Assembly: GCF_003254395.2 (NCBI RefSeq)
Contig: NC_037647.1
Location: 6,980,876-7,044,875, forward strand
Reading direction: 5' to 3'
Origin: Apis mellifera
Taxonomy: Eukaryota > Arthropoda > Insecta > Hymenoptera > Apidae
DNA: 64,000 bases
The position numbers were made by a program, and so were the translations under genes. Shown here piece after piece: positions 22,530-36,896 of the stretch. The number at the start of each line of letters is the position of its first letter. The first letter of the stretch is position 1. Below the pieces are notes generated by a model. The model was not told the origin of the DNA. It saw only the letters and a list, made by a program, of their open reading frames with translations, and made no database searches.

Positions 22530-25500
22530 AGTGGTAGTATTAGTATTAGTAGTGGTAGGAACGAACGCGGACTGAATTCAGCGCAATCAGATAATGTGTC
22601 AGCGGCGTGCAGTCGCGCGTTTCGACTTTACGCAACACAGTGTCGATGTCCATCGACCCTGGGATCGGACGGTTGGTCGCATCCGCGCGTTCTCCACCCG
22701 CGAAACTTCGAACCCGGCCGAGATCACCATCAGACGACCCCCTCGTCGAATCCGTGGATCGATCGATGTAGTAGAAATTACGTTGTGGTTGGTTATCGTT
22801 TTTTTTTTAACGGGTATTCTTCCATCACGATGTACGTATCTGAAAGAACCGAAGGAATTCTAAAACTATCCTTCTCTCGTGTCCAACATCTTGTTCGACG
22901 GGATGTACGCGATTCCTTCGTCCATTGAATTCCAATTTCTGTCCAATCTTTTTCCTCTACTCGCAATAGTAGAAATACTGGTTTTCTATTCGTTTGAATA
23001 CCTATCTGTTCCTGCGAGTGTATCAAAGTCACGCGTAGCTGGCTCGTATTCGAGGCATTTTGCGTTGCGAAACTGGAAACGATGGAAGTTGCAAGGAAAA
23101 CTGAAATCGACAGGAAGAGGAATCGATGGGGAAAGAGGGAACGCGTTTTATGGGAGGAGGAAAAGGAGGGGGGAGGTGTACACGTCCGAGATGGAATTGA
23201 TAGATACAACGCTCCCTCCGCGCTTAGAATGATTCCTTGGATCGTAAAACGTTTTTATCCTCGATGAAGGTAGTTAAAGGTGACGTTAACACCGTCCTCG
23301 TTTTTCAATTCAATAATAAGCTGTCTTCTGTACGCTGTATACTGTGAACGCGTCCCTTACTTTTTCGTGAAAGAGAATTCAAATGTGTGTCACAAACACT
23401 TCGCAGTTTTTACACTTCCGTGGATATGTTCTTCTTCTGGTCGCCATATGTTCTTAACTAATTTTCGTGCGTGTTTCACGGAGGGAGGAAAAGATGAATT
23501 TCGCCGTCGTGCCGTCGTAAAAAGTTAGGTAACAAGTTGGAAAATTAAAACAGGCTGTTTCTTCTATCGGATCGTGGTGCTCGGCAACATTTGTTCGATA
23601 CGCTCGTCTCGAAACGAAATTACTATCATTCATACACGTCCACTCGTACCTGCGAATTATCATCGAAGCGGTTTAATAATCCAAAGAAACTTTGTACGAG
23701 AGAGAGAGAGAGAGAAAGATAGAGAGGCGGTCACGAGACTTTCGTGACTTTTCTCTTTCTCTCTCTCTCTCTACGAGAAAATTACAGTACCACTTTTTAA
23801 CGTTACACTGTCGACTATATTTTACAACTACTCGACAACACACTTTTAACACACATAAGAGAATCATATTTTTCCCGTTTATATCCTTACTTATCGTATC
23901 GTACGCCAACCATAAATTCAAAGTGACGGCCATCACGTGAAGGCTTACATCCGCGAGAATTCTAGATACCGGCAACAGTCGTTCGACGAATTCGAACAGA
24001 GCGGAAACTTCCTGTCCCACATCTACCGACGTACGGCGGCACGCACTGCACGCAGTTGTGATGGCCGTTTCCTGCATCCGCTTCGAAATCACGCGGATTC
24101 CTCGACTAATTAATTAAACTGTCTCAACTGCGAAATATAGAGAGAGAGAGAAAAAGAGAGAAACTTTATTTTTCGAAAAATTCCGCGTAATTGTTTATTG
24201 CGCGTTTTGTTTCGCGGCGTTAGCCAACGATTATTCATCATTCATGCCATGCGGTGCACTCAGATCTTCGATCGTTTGCATTTATTAATATAATGATGGT
24301 GTTGGAACCGAATGAGGGGAGAAGAGAGAGAGAAGGAAGAATGGTTTTGATCGTGACTCGATCATCGTAATTTTATATCGGTTCCAAGAATTGATAGTTA
24401 GTAACGGTTTAGATCGTCTGATTCGACGATCTTGAACTATTCCTCGAAGGAAAGGAAAATTATAAGATATTAAGGTGACGAGGATTTTTCTGTAATTTTT
24501 TTTTTTTTTGTTTCTCAAATAAATTTCACGCTGTCAAAGTTGAAAAATACAGCGTGATTCGTTTGTACGTACATTTGCATTCGTTCACGTGTATCGAATT
24601 TATTTGCATACTCGATTTTGATCGTATATCGAGCAACATTAATCCTCTACATGCGATTAAAAAAGTGATTATTATTTTTATTATATTAGCAAAACGTAGG
24701 TACAAAAATGCCGAGACTTATTTATCATATAAGTATAAAATAAATTCCAATCGTAGCACCTTATTATCTTATATATTTATTCGAATTCTATTGCATCAAC
24801 TTTTAAAACGAACTTTCCAAAAGTATTATATATATCGACGATTTCGTGTACATGGTCGAAAGAAGCGATGTGTGCGCGCAGCGATGTCGAAAAAATAAAT
24901 GGAGGGTGAACCGATAGGGAGGGGGTGTTTGGGGAGCGTGAAAATGAGAAACAAGGAAGGTTTTCTCGCACGACGCCACCTCCAGTACCAGGCCAGTTAT
25001 TGTTCTCTGGGACGAAGAGGGCAGAGATTTCGAGGGAAAGATCTCTCCGGAGGGGGCACACACCCGCGATCTCTCGAGCGCGACGAGAGATCGAGATGGT
25101 ATCGCGAGAGCACCGCGAAGGACGCGGAGCGGAGTTTGAATGAAAGCTGCTCCGGAGCTGCTCGCGAAGGGAGCCGAGATAAAAAAGGAAAACGGGCGGC
25201 GGCTTTCTACCGGCTAAACGTCGTGGCAAGATAAATCAGAAATTTCTTCCTTTTTTTTCTCTTTTTTTCGGTGATGGAAGGAAACGGGCGAAAACGGGGA
25301 GGGATCCGTCAACTTTATCGCCGACTGTAATTTCCTGGAGTGCTCGTTCTCCATTCAACCGCCACTCCCTTCTTCTACCTTATTTACGCGAAAAAGGAAC
25401 AACTTGAGAAATTTTTCTTCCAATCTCTCTCTCTCTCTTTTTAATTCTCGAATTTCTTAAGTTTCGTCGACGCTCGGAAGAAAAATCGTGAGAATCGGGG

Positions 25501-28500
25501 GACATATTCGAGATCGCATTCGGCGGAAGAATGCGAAAAAAAGGAGGGGGAGGAAAATAAAACTGAAAAGGTCGCGGTTCGATGCAGTGGATAACGCACA
25601 ATTAGCGACATGTAATTAACGAGGAGAGAAAAAAGGGTGGTGGAAGTGTCGGCGGGGCTGTTTACTCGCATGCGTGCACGTATGCGTGGCGCAAGGGGTG
25701 AAGCTCACCGGGGATGAAACGGTGAATGACAAAGTTGACAGACGGCCGGAGCCAAGGCAGACGAGCCTTCCACCGCAAGGGTGGAAGAAGGGGGCGAGAT
25801 TCCTTGGAGAGAGGACGGGTACAGAGGCGGGTGGGCCGGGGAGAATGCTAGACTGCTTGGCGGCTGCTTTATCAACCCACGCATTCGAGTTGCTGCGTTT
25901 TAACTTCTAACATCGCGGACGGAGTTTCGCTCTCCTATCTCCTTGCTTGCTTGCAAGAAAAATCCCTACGCGATAATGAATTTCTCCTTTTCTTCTCCCA
26001 ACTTCGAAGCTGAAGCAACTGTACATGAAGAAAAATTTTTTAATTAAAATCGAAGCGACAATTTTAACTTGGAAATTAGAACTTATTGAAATTGTTGTAA
26101 CGAGACGATGGAGAAGAAAGCGAGACAATCTTTTGGAAAGATAAGACGCGTGATTTGTCGCCACGATTTTCCATCGTTATCGATTGTTTCAATTCCGAAC
26201 ACCGTGATTCGAAAGATATAAATTGCAGGAAGGCAATGCGTGTGGCATAACAACGCGAAATAAATTTCTGGAATTTTTGTTACCCCCTATAATCGACGTG
26301 TATATCCCCCGTGTTTTTTTATTTTTCTCTCCTCCCCCTCCCGATACATTATCCAATATGGCATGATAACGTGCAGCACACGTGCCTGTCACCGAGATAA
26401 ATATTCCTCGCCACTCCGTGTCTCGCTTCTCCCCTCTACGATCTTCCCCTCACCTTCCTCGCTAATTAACATGCCGTGAAACAGCCATTTTTTTATCAAC
26501 ATTTTTTCCGCCAATCAATCCGCCCCGTTTAATTTCTGTACAACTTTCTGTGCGTGTCGTGAAGGTCTGTAGTCTTTCTGCTCGCGAGCAAATGACTGAC
26601 TGACTGAACGTTACACTCGAGCGAAGAAAAAGAAGAAAAAAAAAAGAAGAAAGAGAGAAAAGAAGAAAAAAAAAAAGGGTCGCACCCTCGTCGTTGGTGC
26701 GCGTTGGCTGGCGAACGAAACGACGCGGAATAATTTAATAATTCGATCATTAATTGGAAATTTCTTCCCTTTCTTTCTCTTCGAACGAGAGAAGAAACGA
26801 GAGATTCGTATACCACCTCGGCTGGGAATAATTGAAAGATCGTCTGCGAACACGGCGACGAGTTTGACTTTAATTGCTAATACCGTCGTCGTCTTCTCCT
26901 CCGCTCGGCCGTCAGACTATTATGCTATTATTAACGATGCAGTCAGGCGCCAGTCACACGTATCGAGGAAACTTACCTTAGAACCTCGTCCGAGGTGGCG
27001 AGGTAGTTATTTTATTTTCGTCGCTTCGTGTCCCGTTTCTCTCCTCGAACGAGCAACAAACGCGCTTTGCCAAACGCGTTTACAACTTACGCAACCCGTT
27101 CTTCGTTTCTCTCCGACTCGTGCCGAAAAGAAAAAAGCTCGCACCAATGGATGCAATCGAACAGATTGTACAATCGCCACCCGGCCCTGCCCTGCCCTGC
27201 TCTGCTCTGCTCCCTGTTGCAACCGCCTCATCCTCGAACCGAGCCGCAAGGTGGATTAATAGCTCGATTCTCTCTCGAGATCGTGGCAGGCTGTTGGCAT
27301 TCGAACGAAAAGGGTTAAAAAAAGAGAGAGGGAGAGAAAAGGTATCGATGGAAGGAAGGAAAATGCGACTTATCTCGGGTTAATTCGATGCATTCGATAT
27401 TCCCTCAGCCGTGGACTTCATCTTCCAAGGTGCACTTTAGTTAATGCAGCGGTCTGCGGTCGCAATCTCTCACGCCACATACGGGGACACGTAAAACATG
27501 CAATATGGGATCCCCATCCCGGGAAGGGAAACGTTTAACGTTTTCGCTGAGTGATACGAGAGAGAAATAGGCGGATGTAATAGTCCCGATTCTCGACTTG
27601 GAGTAAAGAGATATTTCCAAGACCGGTCGATTTTTATTTCTTTTTTTCTTTTCCCAGAAAATCGACAGGTTATGATATCGGTAATTATTAGAGGAAATCG
27701 AGACACTTGGAAATTCCTTCGGCGAATGATCGGCGAATTCTCGGTTGGATATCTCCACGCGTAAATTACGTTTCATGAATCGGCAAGTTGTCGCGATCGC
27801 TCGAGATATCCGGTGTTAAATAATTCATATCGAAATCCGGGAGATTGATAAGCGGCAACAAACATTTCCGACCGAGTAATGATTTTAAATGATTCAACGA
27901 TAAGTGAGGGAGTTTCGAACGAGCACGCAACACGATTTTTTCGCAAATCGGAGGGAGAAAAGAAATATAAAAAAAAAAATTCGTATAATAACAGGTTGCA
28001 CGGTCAATCATAATGTTTAGCCGGTTTCCAGTTTCGATCTGGTCCAAGCCAATTAAATTCATTAACTTGAAATTACATGCTCGAGATACGATTCGAATAA
28101 GTCTAAGGTTTTTGCGTAGTTGTGCGACATTTTTCTTTTAAACGGCCGTCCACCGACTAATTGCGATCCGTGTTCCGACACGCTTCGTTTTCTTATCGTC
28201 GTTGAAACGTAAGTTAATCTGTCATAAGTCGAGGATTCCTTTCGTCGATATTCAGAGGCAAGTAATAAATGAGATCGTTTTTCGATCTCGTGTCGTCTCG
28301 TGTAATTATGATAGATTATAATTAAGACGGGACGTATCGAATCTCGATAAGATCGTAATTTTCTTTCCTTCTTTTCCAGTGATTATTTCGTAGTAGTTTT
28401 TCAATTCTACTCGTTCTTTCAAAATTGTTCTCGTAATGTTGACGAACTTTTTTTTCCCCCTCGTAAAGATTCGTAAAAATATCAAATTCTTGTGCAATGT

Positions 28501-30675
28501 CTGTGTCGAGTTTTCGTTTGTTGAAATATTTCGAAAATTTCTATCGGAATCCTCCTCGCTCGATCGTTCTTCCACAGGTCTTTAATCCTCGGATTAAAAT
28601 ATCCGACGACACTCGCCAAATATATCATAAATTGCGCAAAATAAATTTAAAAATACCTCATGCATAATCAAAAGGAGAGAGGGGTCCCTTTGATCCAGAG
28701 AATCTAGCTTGGAATCTCTGCTTATCGGTCGCTTTCGCAATTTCGGCCACATCGATTAACGATCTTACCATTCCGAATGAATAATTGGCCGTTTTAACAA
28801 AAACCAAATCTCATCAATATTAATACGCGGTCCCTTTTTTCTCCTTTCAACAAATCCTCGACACTCGACGAATATTAAGAATCGTCTCGATGGGATTCGA
28901 GGAGGCAGAGACAGATTTCAAGATTCCTCAATTTTCGCCCACCAAATCCACACCTATTAATTTCCATCTAGAAATTTCCATAGACCGGATTAAGTTCGTT
29001 GTCGCAAAGGAAAGAGAAGAATGGGAAAACAGGTGTTCACGTTCCCAGCAGACTGTGTTTCGACGTTCACCTCAGGAACGGGGAGCTTCAAGACGGTGGA
29101 AACGATAAGATGGGAATAAGTGAGACGCGTTGTCGTATCCACGAGAAGTTTTCGATAAAGAAGCCGAAGGGGCGCGGCTCGATTTCCAAGTTGAACGTCG
29201 AAGCGTTTAAGCCACCGTAAAACCTGTCCAGACTGTTGTTTCTTCCGTAGGAAGAGAACAAAGAGTGGGCAGGGAGGAGAGGCGGCGGTTCATCGAAGAT
29301 CGCGCTGTTGTCTTATTTTCCGTGTATCGTCGTCGCCGCGATAGGCTCTCGCCGGCTAATGCCTCTAAATCTTTCCACCGTGAAATTACTTTGCGGTGGC
29401 TCTGTCATTATCCCTTCGGGACCCCTTCTACGGAGTTGGCACACACGGTGAAATTGTTCGAGCACAACTTTCCTCGTGCGATATTAATCGATGTTCATAC
29501 TTGTTAAACGGTAATAACGTTCATGGTGGACGATGCAAAATCGAACTGGCGTAATAGCGCGTAATTATTCCGTACTGGAGAGAGTTCTCCCCGCACGAGA
29601 ATCGTCGATGAAATCGCATTTCCGTGTAATTAATGCTGAAATTGGCTCTCGCCGCGAAACGAATCTCTCGCTCCTCGCGTTACAACATTCTTGCCATTGA
29701 TCGGATATTCCGGTACGGACGCTTCATTACGCTTTATTGCGCAGTTCAAACCCAATGTTGTCAAACTCAATGTCGCGCAAAAACGATCCTAATCCTCTTG
29801 AGAATTTCGACTCGTTTTTTCGCGAGAGACGCGAACAATGAATCTCGTTCGATTCGAACGCGAGCTTATAATATATTATTTCGAATTTCGTCCAAGAATT
29901 ATACGATTTACACGCGTGCAAACGTGACCGAAAAGTTAAACGCGAGAGGAAAGAGAAAAGAAAGATTCTCTACAAGCATATATATACACGCGCACACACA
30001 CACATCACACGCGACACGCGCACACACGCGATTTCCTGATGGCGTCAAATATTTGCCGATACTCGATCGTCTTCCTATACTTTGCACCGATGTCGGCTAA
30101 AGCAAATCCCTCCCTCGACCAATCCAAAGGATCGTGACTCGAGAGAGCGTCGAGCTTGCAGAAAGCTCACAACCGGGTATCCCAGTTTTGCTTTCTCAAG
30201 GAAAGAACGAGTTGACTGAGAGTTCGTCAGAAGGAGGTGGGCGGGGAAGGGAAGAAAGGGAAGAAAAGGGAATTCAACCAGAGGCAATTTGTACGACGCG
30301 TCTCCACCACTACGTCTCTACTACTAGCTTAGAACTTTTTTAATGTTTTCTCACTACTCTCCACGCTTTTGTCCCGTATCCGGTGATCTCGTTCTTCCAC
30401 TCCACACGTGAATTACGCAGCTGTAACCGTGACCCGTATACCGCGTACGCCGCGCTCGCACCGACCGTTCTTTCCGCTCTCCGAATTTCGTCGCGACTGA
30501 GTCGAAACAATAACATATTATCGTGCCGATATATTCGACTTCGACCGTGACTTTCGAAAACTGTAATATTTACAATTCTATCGAACGCGCGGCCCCGCCT
30601 CTTTCCCACGGAGGAAAACACGACTCGTCGAACGAAAATATTCAGATATCTCTCTCTTTCGTGGAACGCGGTCGA
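22530..30675. other. Gene-poor interval, block 2
   Basis: No supported gene. It holds the sequence after the CRE-like site, the GA/CT hairpin at 23695-23774, an AT-rich patch (about 24480-24830), GA/poly-A runs at about 26630-26680, a CCCTG/CTCTG pentanucleotide patch at about 27184-27213 and a CA/CG-rich run at about 29985-30030. Confidence 0.6.
23695..23774. repeat. Long imperfect hairpin: GA run, stem-loop core, CT run
   Basis: A GA repeat (about 23699-23716) faces a CT repeat (about 23753-23772) across a perfect 7-bp core, GTCACGA (23730-23736) and TCGTGAC (23742-23748), with loop GACTT. The outer arms pair imperfectly and can slip. Confidence 0.75.
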
Positions 30676-31172
30676 TTAACACATTGCGTACGTTATTCTG
30701 CTCGTTTTCGGGGAAAAAAACGTATACCATACACTTTTCAACATACATTTATAAAATATTCTTAAATATTATTATATATTTCATATATTTATTAATTATT
30801 TATTACTTATTATTTTTTATTTTTAACTTATTATTTAATTTAAAAATTTAATAATGCTTCAGATTATTACATATCCGATTTTATTATTATATATAACATT
30901 ATATAATTTTATAATATTATATATTCTCCTTTATGCAATGGTATTCGGCATAATTTGCAATTATATCCGGTGGTTTCGCTTCTTTTTCCATTCGATCGCG
31001 AATTTCTTCTTGTCCTTTCGTATTCTTACTCCTTCGAGTGTTTTTAATTCCTTGAATCGAGTCGAGAAAACGAGATATTAATAAATTACATTACATTAAA
31101 ACAATATATCTCTAGTAAAGAGGCTGCAAAGTTCGGTTCGCTATATAACACGACTCGTACGCAATGTGTTAA
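30676..31172. mobile_element. Non-autonomous piggyBac-type element (MITE-like), about 0.49 kb
   Basis: Both ends carry the same 17 bases in inverted orientation. The left end reads TTAACACATTGCGTACG (30676-30692), and the right end is its exact reverse complement (31156-31172). The outer TTAA on each side is the target site used and duplicated by piggyBac transposases, leaving 13-bp terminal inverted repeats CACATTGCGTACG. The interior (30680-31168) is 489 bp, extremely AT-rich in its middle (about 30745-30935), and has no transposase-like frame. It must therefore depend on an enzyme made elsewhere. Family assignment rests on the TTAA target and terminus style, not on a database match. Confidence 0.75.
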
Positions 31173-34100
31173 CAGGTTAATGCCTTTTGCAACGACGGGT
31201 GGAGTGGAGTCGCGTATTTCTCGCGTAAAGACTCGCGCAAGACTCGGGCTCTTAAGTCTCTTAAACGGGGGAGAATAAGCTACTTATACCGAGCACCCGG
31301 ATCGGTCATCCGTGAAGATAGAACGTCCACTGTACGAGTTCGGCGGGCTCGCCTGTTATCTCGAATACCTGCAGCGGCGCATTCACGGAAGCCAGAAGGA
31401 GAGGCGATCGTCGCGTACGTAGGTCCGGGCAGAGCGTGGCAACGGCCGACCGGTCTATGAAGACGTACAGGCGCACCTTCTCTCTCTCTCTCTCTTTCGG
31501 TCGAGTACGAGGGTAGAAGGAATCGAGAACCGATGAGAAGATGGAGAATGAATGGTGCTCGGTTTAATGATATTCACCGCGAACGTATCGAGATTGCGGA
31601 TGAATGGACGTCGACAGAGACGCTTCAACGTTGGCAAGATCGGTGGTGAGATCGCCGCGACGAACTGGAAATTCGTTAATGACTCAATCTCGTTCGAGAT
31701 TAGGACGAGATGAAATGATAGTTCGTGTAAACGATGGTGTCTTTTCTCTCTCTCCCCTCTCGAGATACTGGAAAAATCTTCCTTAGCTATAATTGATATA
31801 AAAGATATAGGATTTTTTAATTTCGTTTAAAAGTTACATTTCGAGAAATATAGAGAATGTCGAATGAAATGGTAAAATAATTCAGTATCTTATTCAAAAA
31901 AATTAAGCTTTCGTTCAAATCGATCTATTCCTCGAGCGAATTTTATTTTCGAAAGAGTCGGATTAAAAGAAAAAGTATCTCTCTTTTATCCGGATCGATT
32001 CGTGGCCAAGCAACGTAACAGAAACGGAATTAACAGTTTTACGCGTGGCTAAACTTAATCTCTCTCTCTCCCTCTCCCCGAAATGTCGGTCATCGCCAGA
32101 CAGATGAAGTTGTCGGTAACCCGTTGGAAGACGGCCAACGTTAACCGGAAGGCTAAAATCTCGTTCGCAGAAGCCCATTAAACGGAGCGCCTTTGGACGA
32201 AGGGAAGGGAATAATTCACCCGTTCCCATCCACGTCGTCCCGATCTATCGCGTTTCCAACGCGCGGGGGTGGGATGGATAGAGCGATAAACTATGGAACA
32301 CCAGTTGAGCTCATCAATCATCGGGCGCGGAAGGGAAGCGGTGTGTTTCGCGCTCTCTATCATCCGGCGGCGACGAATCGATAACAGATCCGCGGGATGG
32401 GATGGAATGGAATGGAAACAACGACGTTAGCATTTTCAATTAGCCGACCGCGGAAGCTTCGTGTCAATTAAGACCGGTTTCGGATCCCGATGCCGGGGCG
32501 GCGACACGTTGAAATTGAACGCGTCGGAATCAATTACGCGAAATAATTCAACGACTCCCCTCAGGTGTTTGTTGGATACGCGCTTACATTCGTCTTGGGC
32601 AGTGGTCAAGTTAATCGGAGACCGAGATGAGAGGAGGAGAGAGAGAGAGAGAGGAGCTGTTCTCTCGATCGCGATCGATCGCGTGTTGGTGGAGATCGTT
32701 GGTCGGCTTCTCGCATTACTTGGAATTGTTCCAATTATGCGTGTAAATTTATTTTCGCGAGTTATTCTTTGTAACGCAAAAGTAAAGTAAAATAATAGAG
32801 TAATAATAGAGTAAAATAATAGAGAAAGTTGTAAGAATTCTCAACCCTTGAAAAAAAAGAAAAGAATTTTAAAACAAAATTTAATTGTAATTGTAACCGG
32901 AAAAATATATAATTTGGAACGAGATGTTGTAAAAGGTATAGGAAAGATACAACGGATAAGAAATATCGAATTTTATTCGAATCGAGTAGTGGTATGAGCA
33001 CGATGGTCGAATAAATTATTTAAATTGCACTGTTACATTAATAACGAAACCTAAGATATAATCGATCCGTATCTCTCATGCGTAATGTTCAATTTGTAAG
33101 CCAACCGAGCGGCAATTTGTATAACCGACATACCGGTTCTCTAATCTTCCGTGAGGCGAAACGTTTGAGAAAAATTCTCTCGAGAATTTATCATCATATT
33201 CGAGGAATTCGAGATTCGAGAGCGTCTAAGATACGATCACTCGGAAACTTTGAAGCCCGCGTTAAATCGGATCTCATTCGAACGGAGGAGGCTCGGTTTG
33301 ATTTCCAATCCGGGGGGGAGGAAACCCGATTTCCCGCGTGTTCTAAGCACCAGTTATCTGGATGTAAATGCGGAGGATTGGCAAGGGCGTTTCTTGCGCG
33401 TGGACTTGAAACGGTGCGCTCCGGCCTAATCGAAAAGCTTTTACCTTTGAAGCGACGAGCGGTGCCGCTTTTATCCAACCGGACACGGCGCTCCGCTGAT
33501 ACGCGCGAATTGGAAACGTTTCACGGTGCAATGACCCTATCGTGACCACGTCGGCGTGGCCACGCATTACGAGCAATTCGTCGCTTCTCGCCTCTGTGTT
33601 ACGAGTAACACTGTTGCGATCCACGCCAAATGGAATGCTATGACGAGCGGGGCGCGTGGATTGAATTAGGTAATACGTTTCGTGCGCATCGTGTTTGTCG
33701 CACGATGAACTGGAACCGGACAGAGCCTCGTTCGGCATTCTTGGACAAAGATCCTTTTTTTTTCTCGAATAAGAGTGTAATTTAATTTTAAGAAGAATTA
33801 GGAAAGGAGAGAGGAAAAGTTTGAAGATGAAGTAGAGTCATGTTATCGCGATTGTGGAAGACATTATGGAAGATTTACGTAGATGAATTTGAAGAAACTT
33901 TTGTGTTTCCCAAACAATGTGTCGCGTCTCGAAAAATAGATATCCTCGATCGATTGGAATAAAAATTTCCCTCGACTCTTTTCAATTATTCACTCTGAAT
34001 CCACTTCTGCTCTCCCGATTTGTACCAATACCGTATAACTTTTGCTATCCCTCTTTTACAAATCTTATATCTGTCGTCGGAGGACAACAATGAGAGGAGG

Positions 34101-36874
34101 TAATAAATAAAGATTGAGCAGATACAGATCGTGGGAAAAACGGTTGATCGAGAGGAGCGAGTGGATGCGAGTGGAACGATAGCGAATGGAATGCACCCGA
34201 GTTTCTTCGCTCGCCGTGCACAGCGGATTTCTTGTTCGTGCAAAGGGAGCTTCGTGACACAGTGGATTCCGTGGATTCGAGGCACGGGACATCGCCTCGA
34301 ATCGTAACGTGCGTGTCGGCCTCGCGCTCGTGGGAACCTTTCCATCCCCCTGAATTGGAATCGAATTATCACGGGTCCTTGATCCCATTTCTCGAAGAAA
34401 CGGGCATAAACAATAAGCGAAACTAGCGAACAGCCAATGACTGATCGAGATATCACGTTTATATCATCTCGCCGTGAAATTCGCTCGCGCTCGCGTACGC
34501 GAATATGACAAAACGGAACGGATTTCACGGTTAGAATTCACGGCGAGGAAAGCAATCCGAAACGCGTGAAACGGGGGAATCGAGTACAAAAAAAAAAAAC
34601 GGCGCGAAACGCAGAAATCCAATTAAGATTCCACGCCACCACCCATTGCGACCCATTGCCTGGTTCGCGGTATTAATCAGCGCGTATCGCTTAACATTTG
34701 TCTAATAACCGCGTTCCACCGTCGCTCGCTCGATTCTAACGCATAAATAAGCTTCTCGGCGTTTACGACACATGCCGTGCACGACAACCGACTTCTCTCT
34801 CTCTCTCCCTCCGCGTGTGCCATACGGTCGTTCATCTTCTCTCTCTCGTGAGAAAGGAAGAAGGAAGAGAGAGAGAGAGGAAAAGAAAGAGAGAATCGAA
34901 AAAAATCAGATCGTTCCTGACCGATCTCATACGCCGTCGTCCATTAAGTCGTTCATATACCACGATAACGAGAGCAGAAGAGTTCGCTTTACTTCAATTA
35001 CAGCCGGCTCACTAGCGAGTACGCGCCGCCGCTGCGACGCCTGGTATGGCAAATAATTGCCCTTTATCACTGGCTGGCTCGCGTTCGTAAATCATTTCTA
35101 CGTCGAACGGTTCGCCAGGCCAATTAGAGATAATACGAGCCATTGTTTCCGCGTTTCGGCCGCCGATAGCCGAGCAGGAGGAGAACGCGTGGGAAAAGCC
35201 GTACTTCGCCGCTCTGCTTCTCGGGGTGGATGTACGCGAATTTTAGACACTTGCCGTGTCGGAATGCCGGGGGGGTCGGTTTCGATTCGTCGAGTGTGAC
35301 GCGTGTTTCGAATCATCGCCGAGCAATGCATCGAATCCGTGACTAACGTCGCGTGTATCCAACTTGCAATACTGCGAGGCGAGCAAAGGGAGGATCACGC
35401 GTCACGCTCGAAATTCACGGCTGACGTTGATTTACACAAACTACTATGCTACATCATCGCGCGCGATCCTGGCAAGAAGACACCGTTACACGACAACCCC
35501 TTCCCCTCCGATTTCTCCTCCGATTTAATTCCATCGCTCCAACACTTTCCCAAACGATTATCTCGTCATTGGTTCTCGAGCGTGTGAGATGTCCTCTCAA
35601 GTCCCCTCCTCTTCCCTTCCCCCTAATCGCCTAGACGACGATATCCAGATGGACAAATCCGCGTGACGGAATCGGGTGCCACGGCAGTTTCTCAGGAACA
35701 CGAGCGGGGGCGGGGATCGGATTCGATATCTCGTGCGGCATTTCGTTTCCTGCCCACCGCCGCACGGAGGCAGCAGTGGGGGAGCGGAATAAGCCAATTA
35801 GAACTATCGTGGCGGGACAATAAAACCGCGCGGTGAAAGAGTAATAACTGGCGATAAGCGGGCAAGGGAAAGTTAAGTGCGATTTAATGTAGTTGCCCGC
35901 GCGGAGGCTTGCCACCGCCATTGTTCCCCTCCCCCGCGGATTCGCCTTGCCGGGATTATCGCGCCCTTTATCCCCAACGCCCACGCACCCCACCTGTAAC
36001 GGATCCTGCCCGCTAATTGCCGCCTCGTCCCTGCGATCTCCCTTCTTCCTTCGTCAAGCGTGGAAGAGAACGTGGAGGCCGACTCTCTCTCATCGTTGCA
36101 TCGAAAGTGGCGAACGGAGATATAGCCGTTGCTTCGAGACCCGGGGCGTAAATCAAACGGGGCGTTTTATGGGCCGTAACTGGATGGTGGCGCGAATAAC
36201 CAACGCTGGAACGTGGAAAACTTTCTGCCCGGCGGAATTCATTTTTATGGATTCCGGTTACGATCGCCCGTATATTCCTATATTGATTGCATTTCGCGCG
36301 GGGATGGCCGCGATCGATTGGGCGCGAAGAAATCAGGAAGGAGAATGGAGAGGTATGAGCACGAGCGTGAGATTGGAGTCGAGACGTGGATAAATTCGTA
36401 ATTAAAAGAAACGACCTTCCGGCTCAGCCTTGACCAACCTCCTCCGCCAAAACCTGTGTTTGCGCGATTTAACGACTCGTCACGACCTCGTCCCACATTC
36501 CAATTCCTTGGGGAAAAAAACAACGGTAGCCGTGTCGTTAAAAACGCGCGATTACGCTCCGTGTTAAACGCGTTTTAAAATATGTATGTGCACTGTAACG
36601 AGTTGTTGTCACGAGGCAATTGCAATTAACGGGAGACAATCGGTAGAAAACATTCGCTAGAAGACACGTTTCTTCTCGCGATTGTATTTAAATGGTTTAT
36701 CGGTTCGGCGCGTGACCTTTGGCGAACAATGCGTGCAACGCTGCGCAAATTGCTACGCAGTAATCGTCGATATTTTCTAGTTAGTTTCTAGTTCTGACGT
36801 GACAAACAAGCTCGTTTTTCCCGCCACCTGGCGATCTCGTTTTCGCCCGACTACTTCCTCCCGATCGGGACACA

Positions 36875-36896
36875 CGGGTCCATTCCTATGGACCCG
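36875..36896. repeat. Perfect 9-bp GC-rich inverted repeat with 4-base loop
   Basis: Arms CGGGTCCAT and ATGGACCCG surround TCCT. It can form a tight hairpin. Confidence 0.85.

Noticed and set aside
23891..24071. Possible minus-strand exon (GGATGCAG acceptor, GATAA/GTAAGG donor, open frame of about 60 residues)
   Set aside because: The acceptor has no pyrimidine tract, the peptide is not recognised and no partner exon was found.
30745..30935. AT-rich stretch considered as a nuclear mitochondrial insertion
   Set aside because: No mitochondrial gene frame or tRNA is recognisable, and the stretch is better explained as the interior of the TTAA-flanked element.
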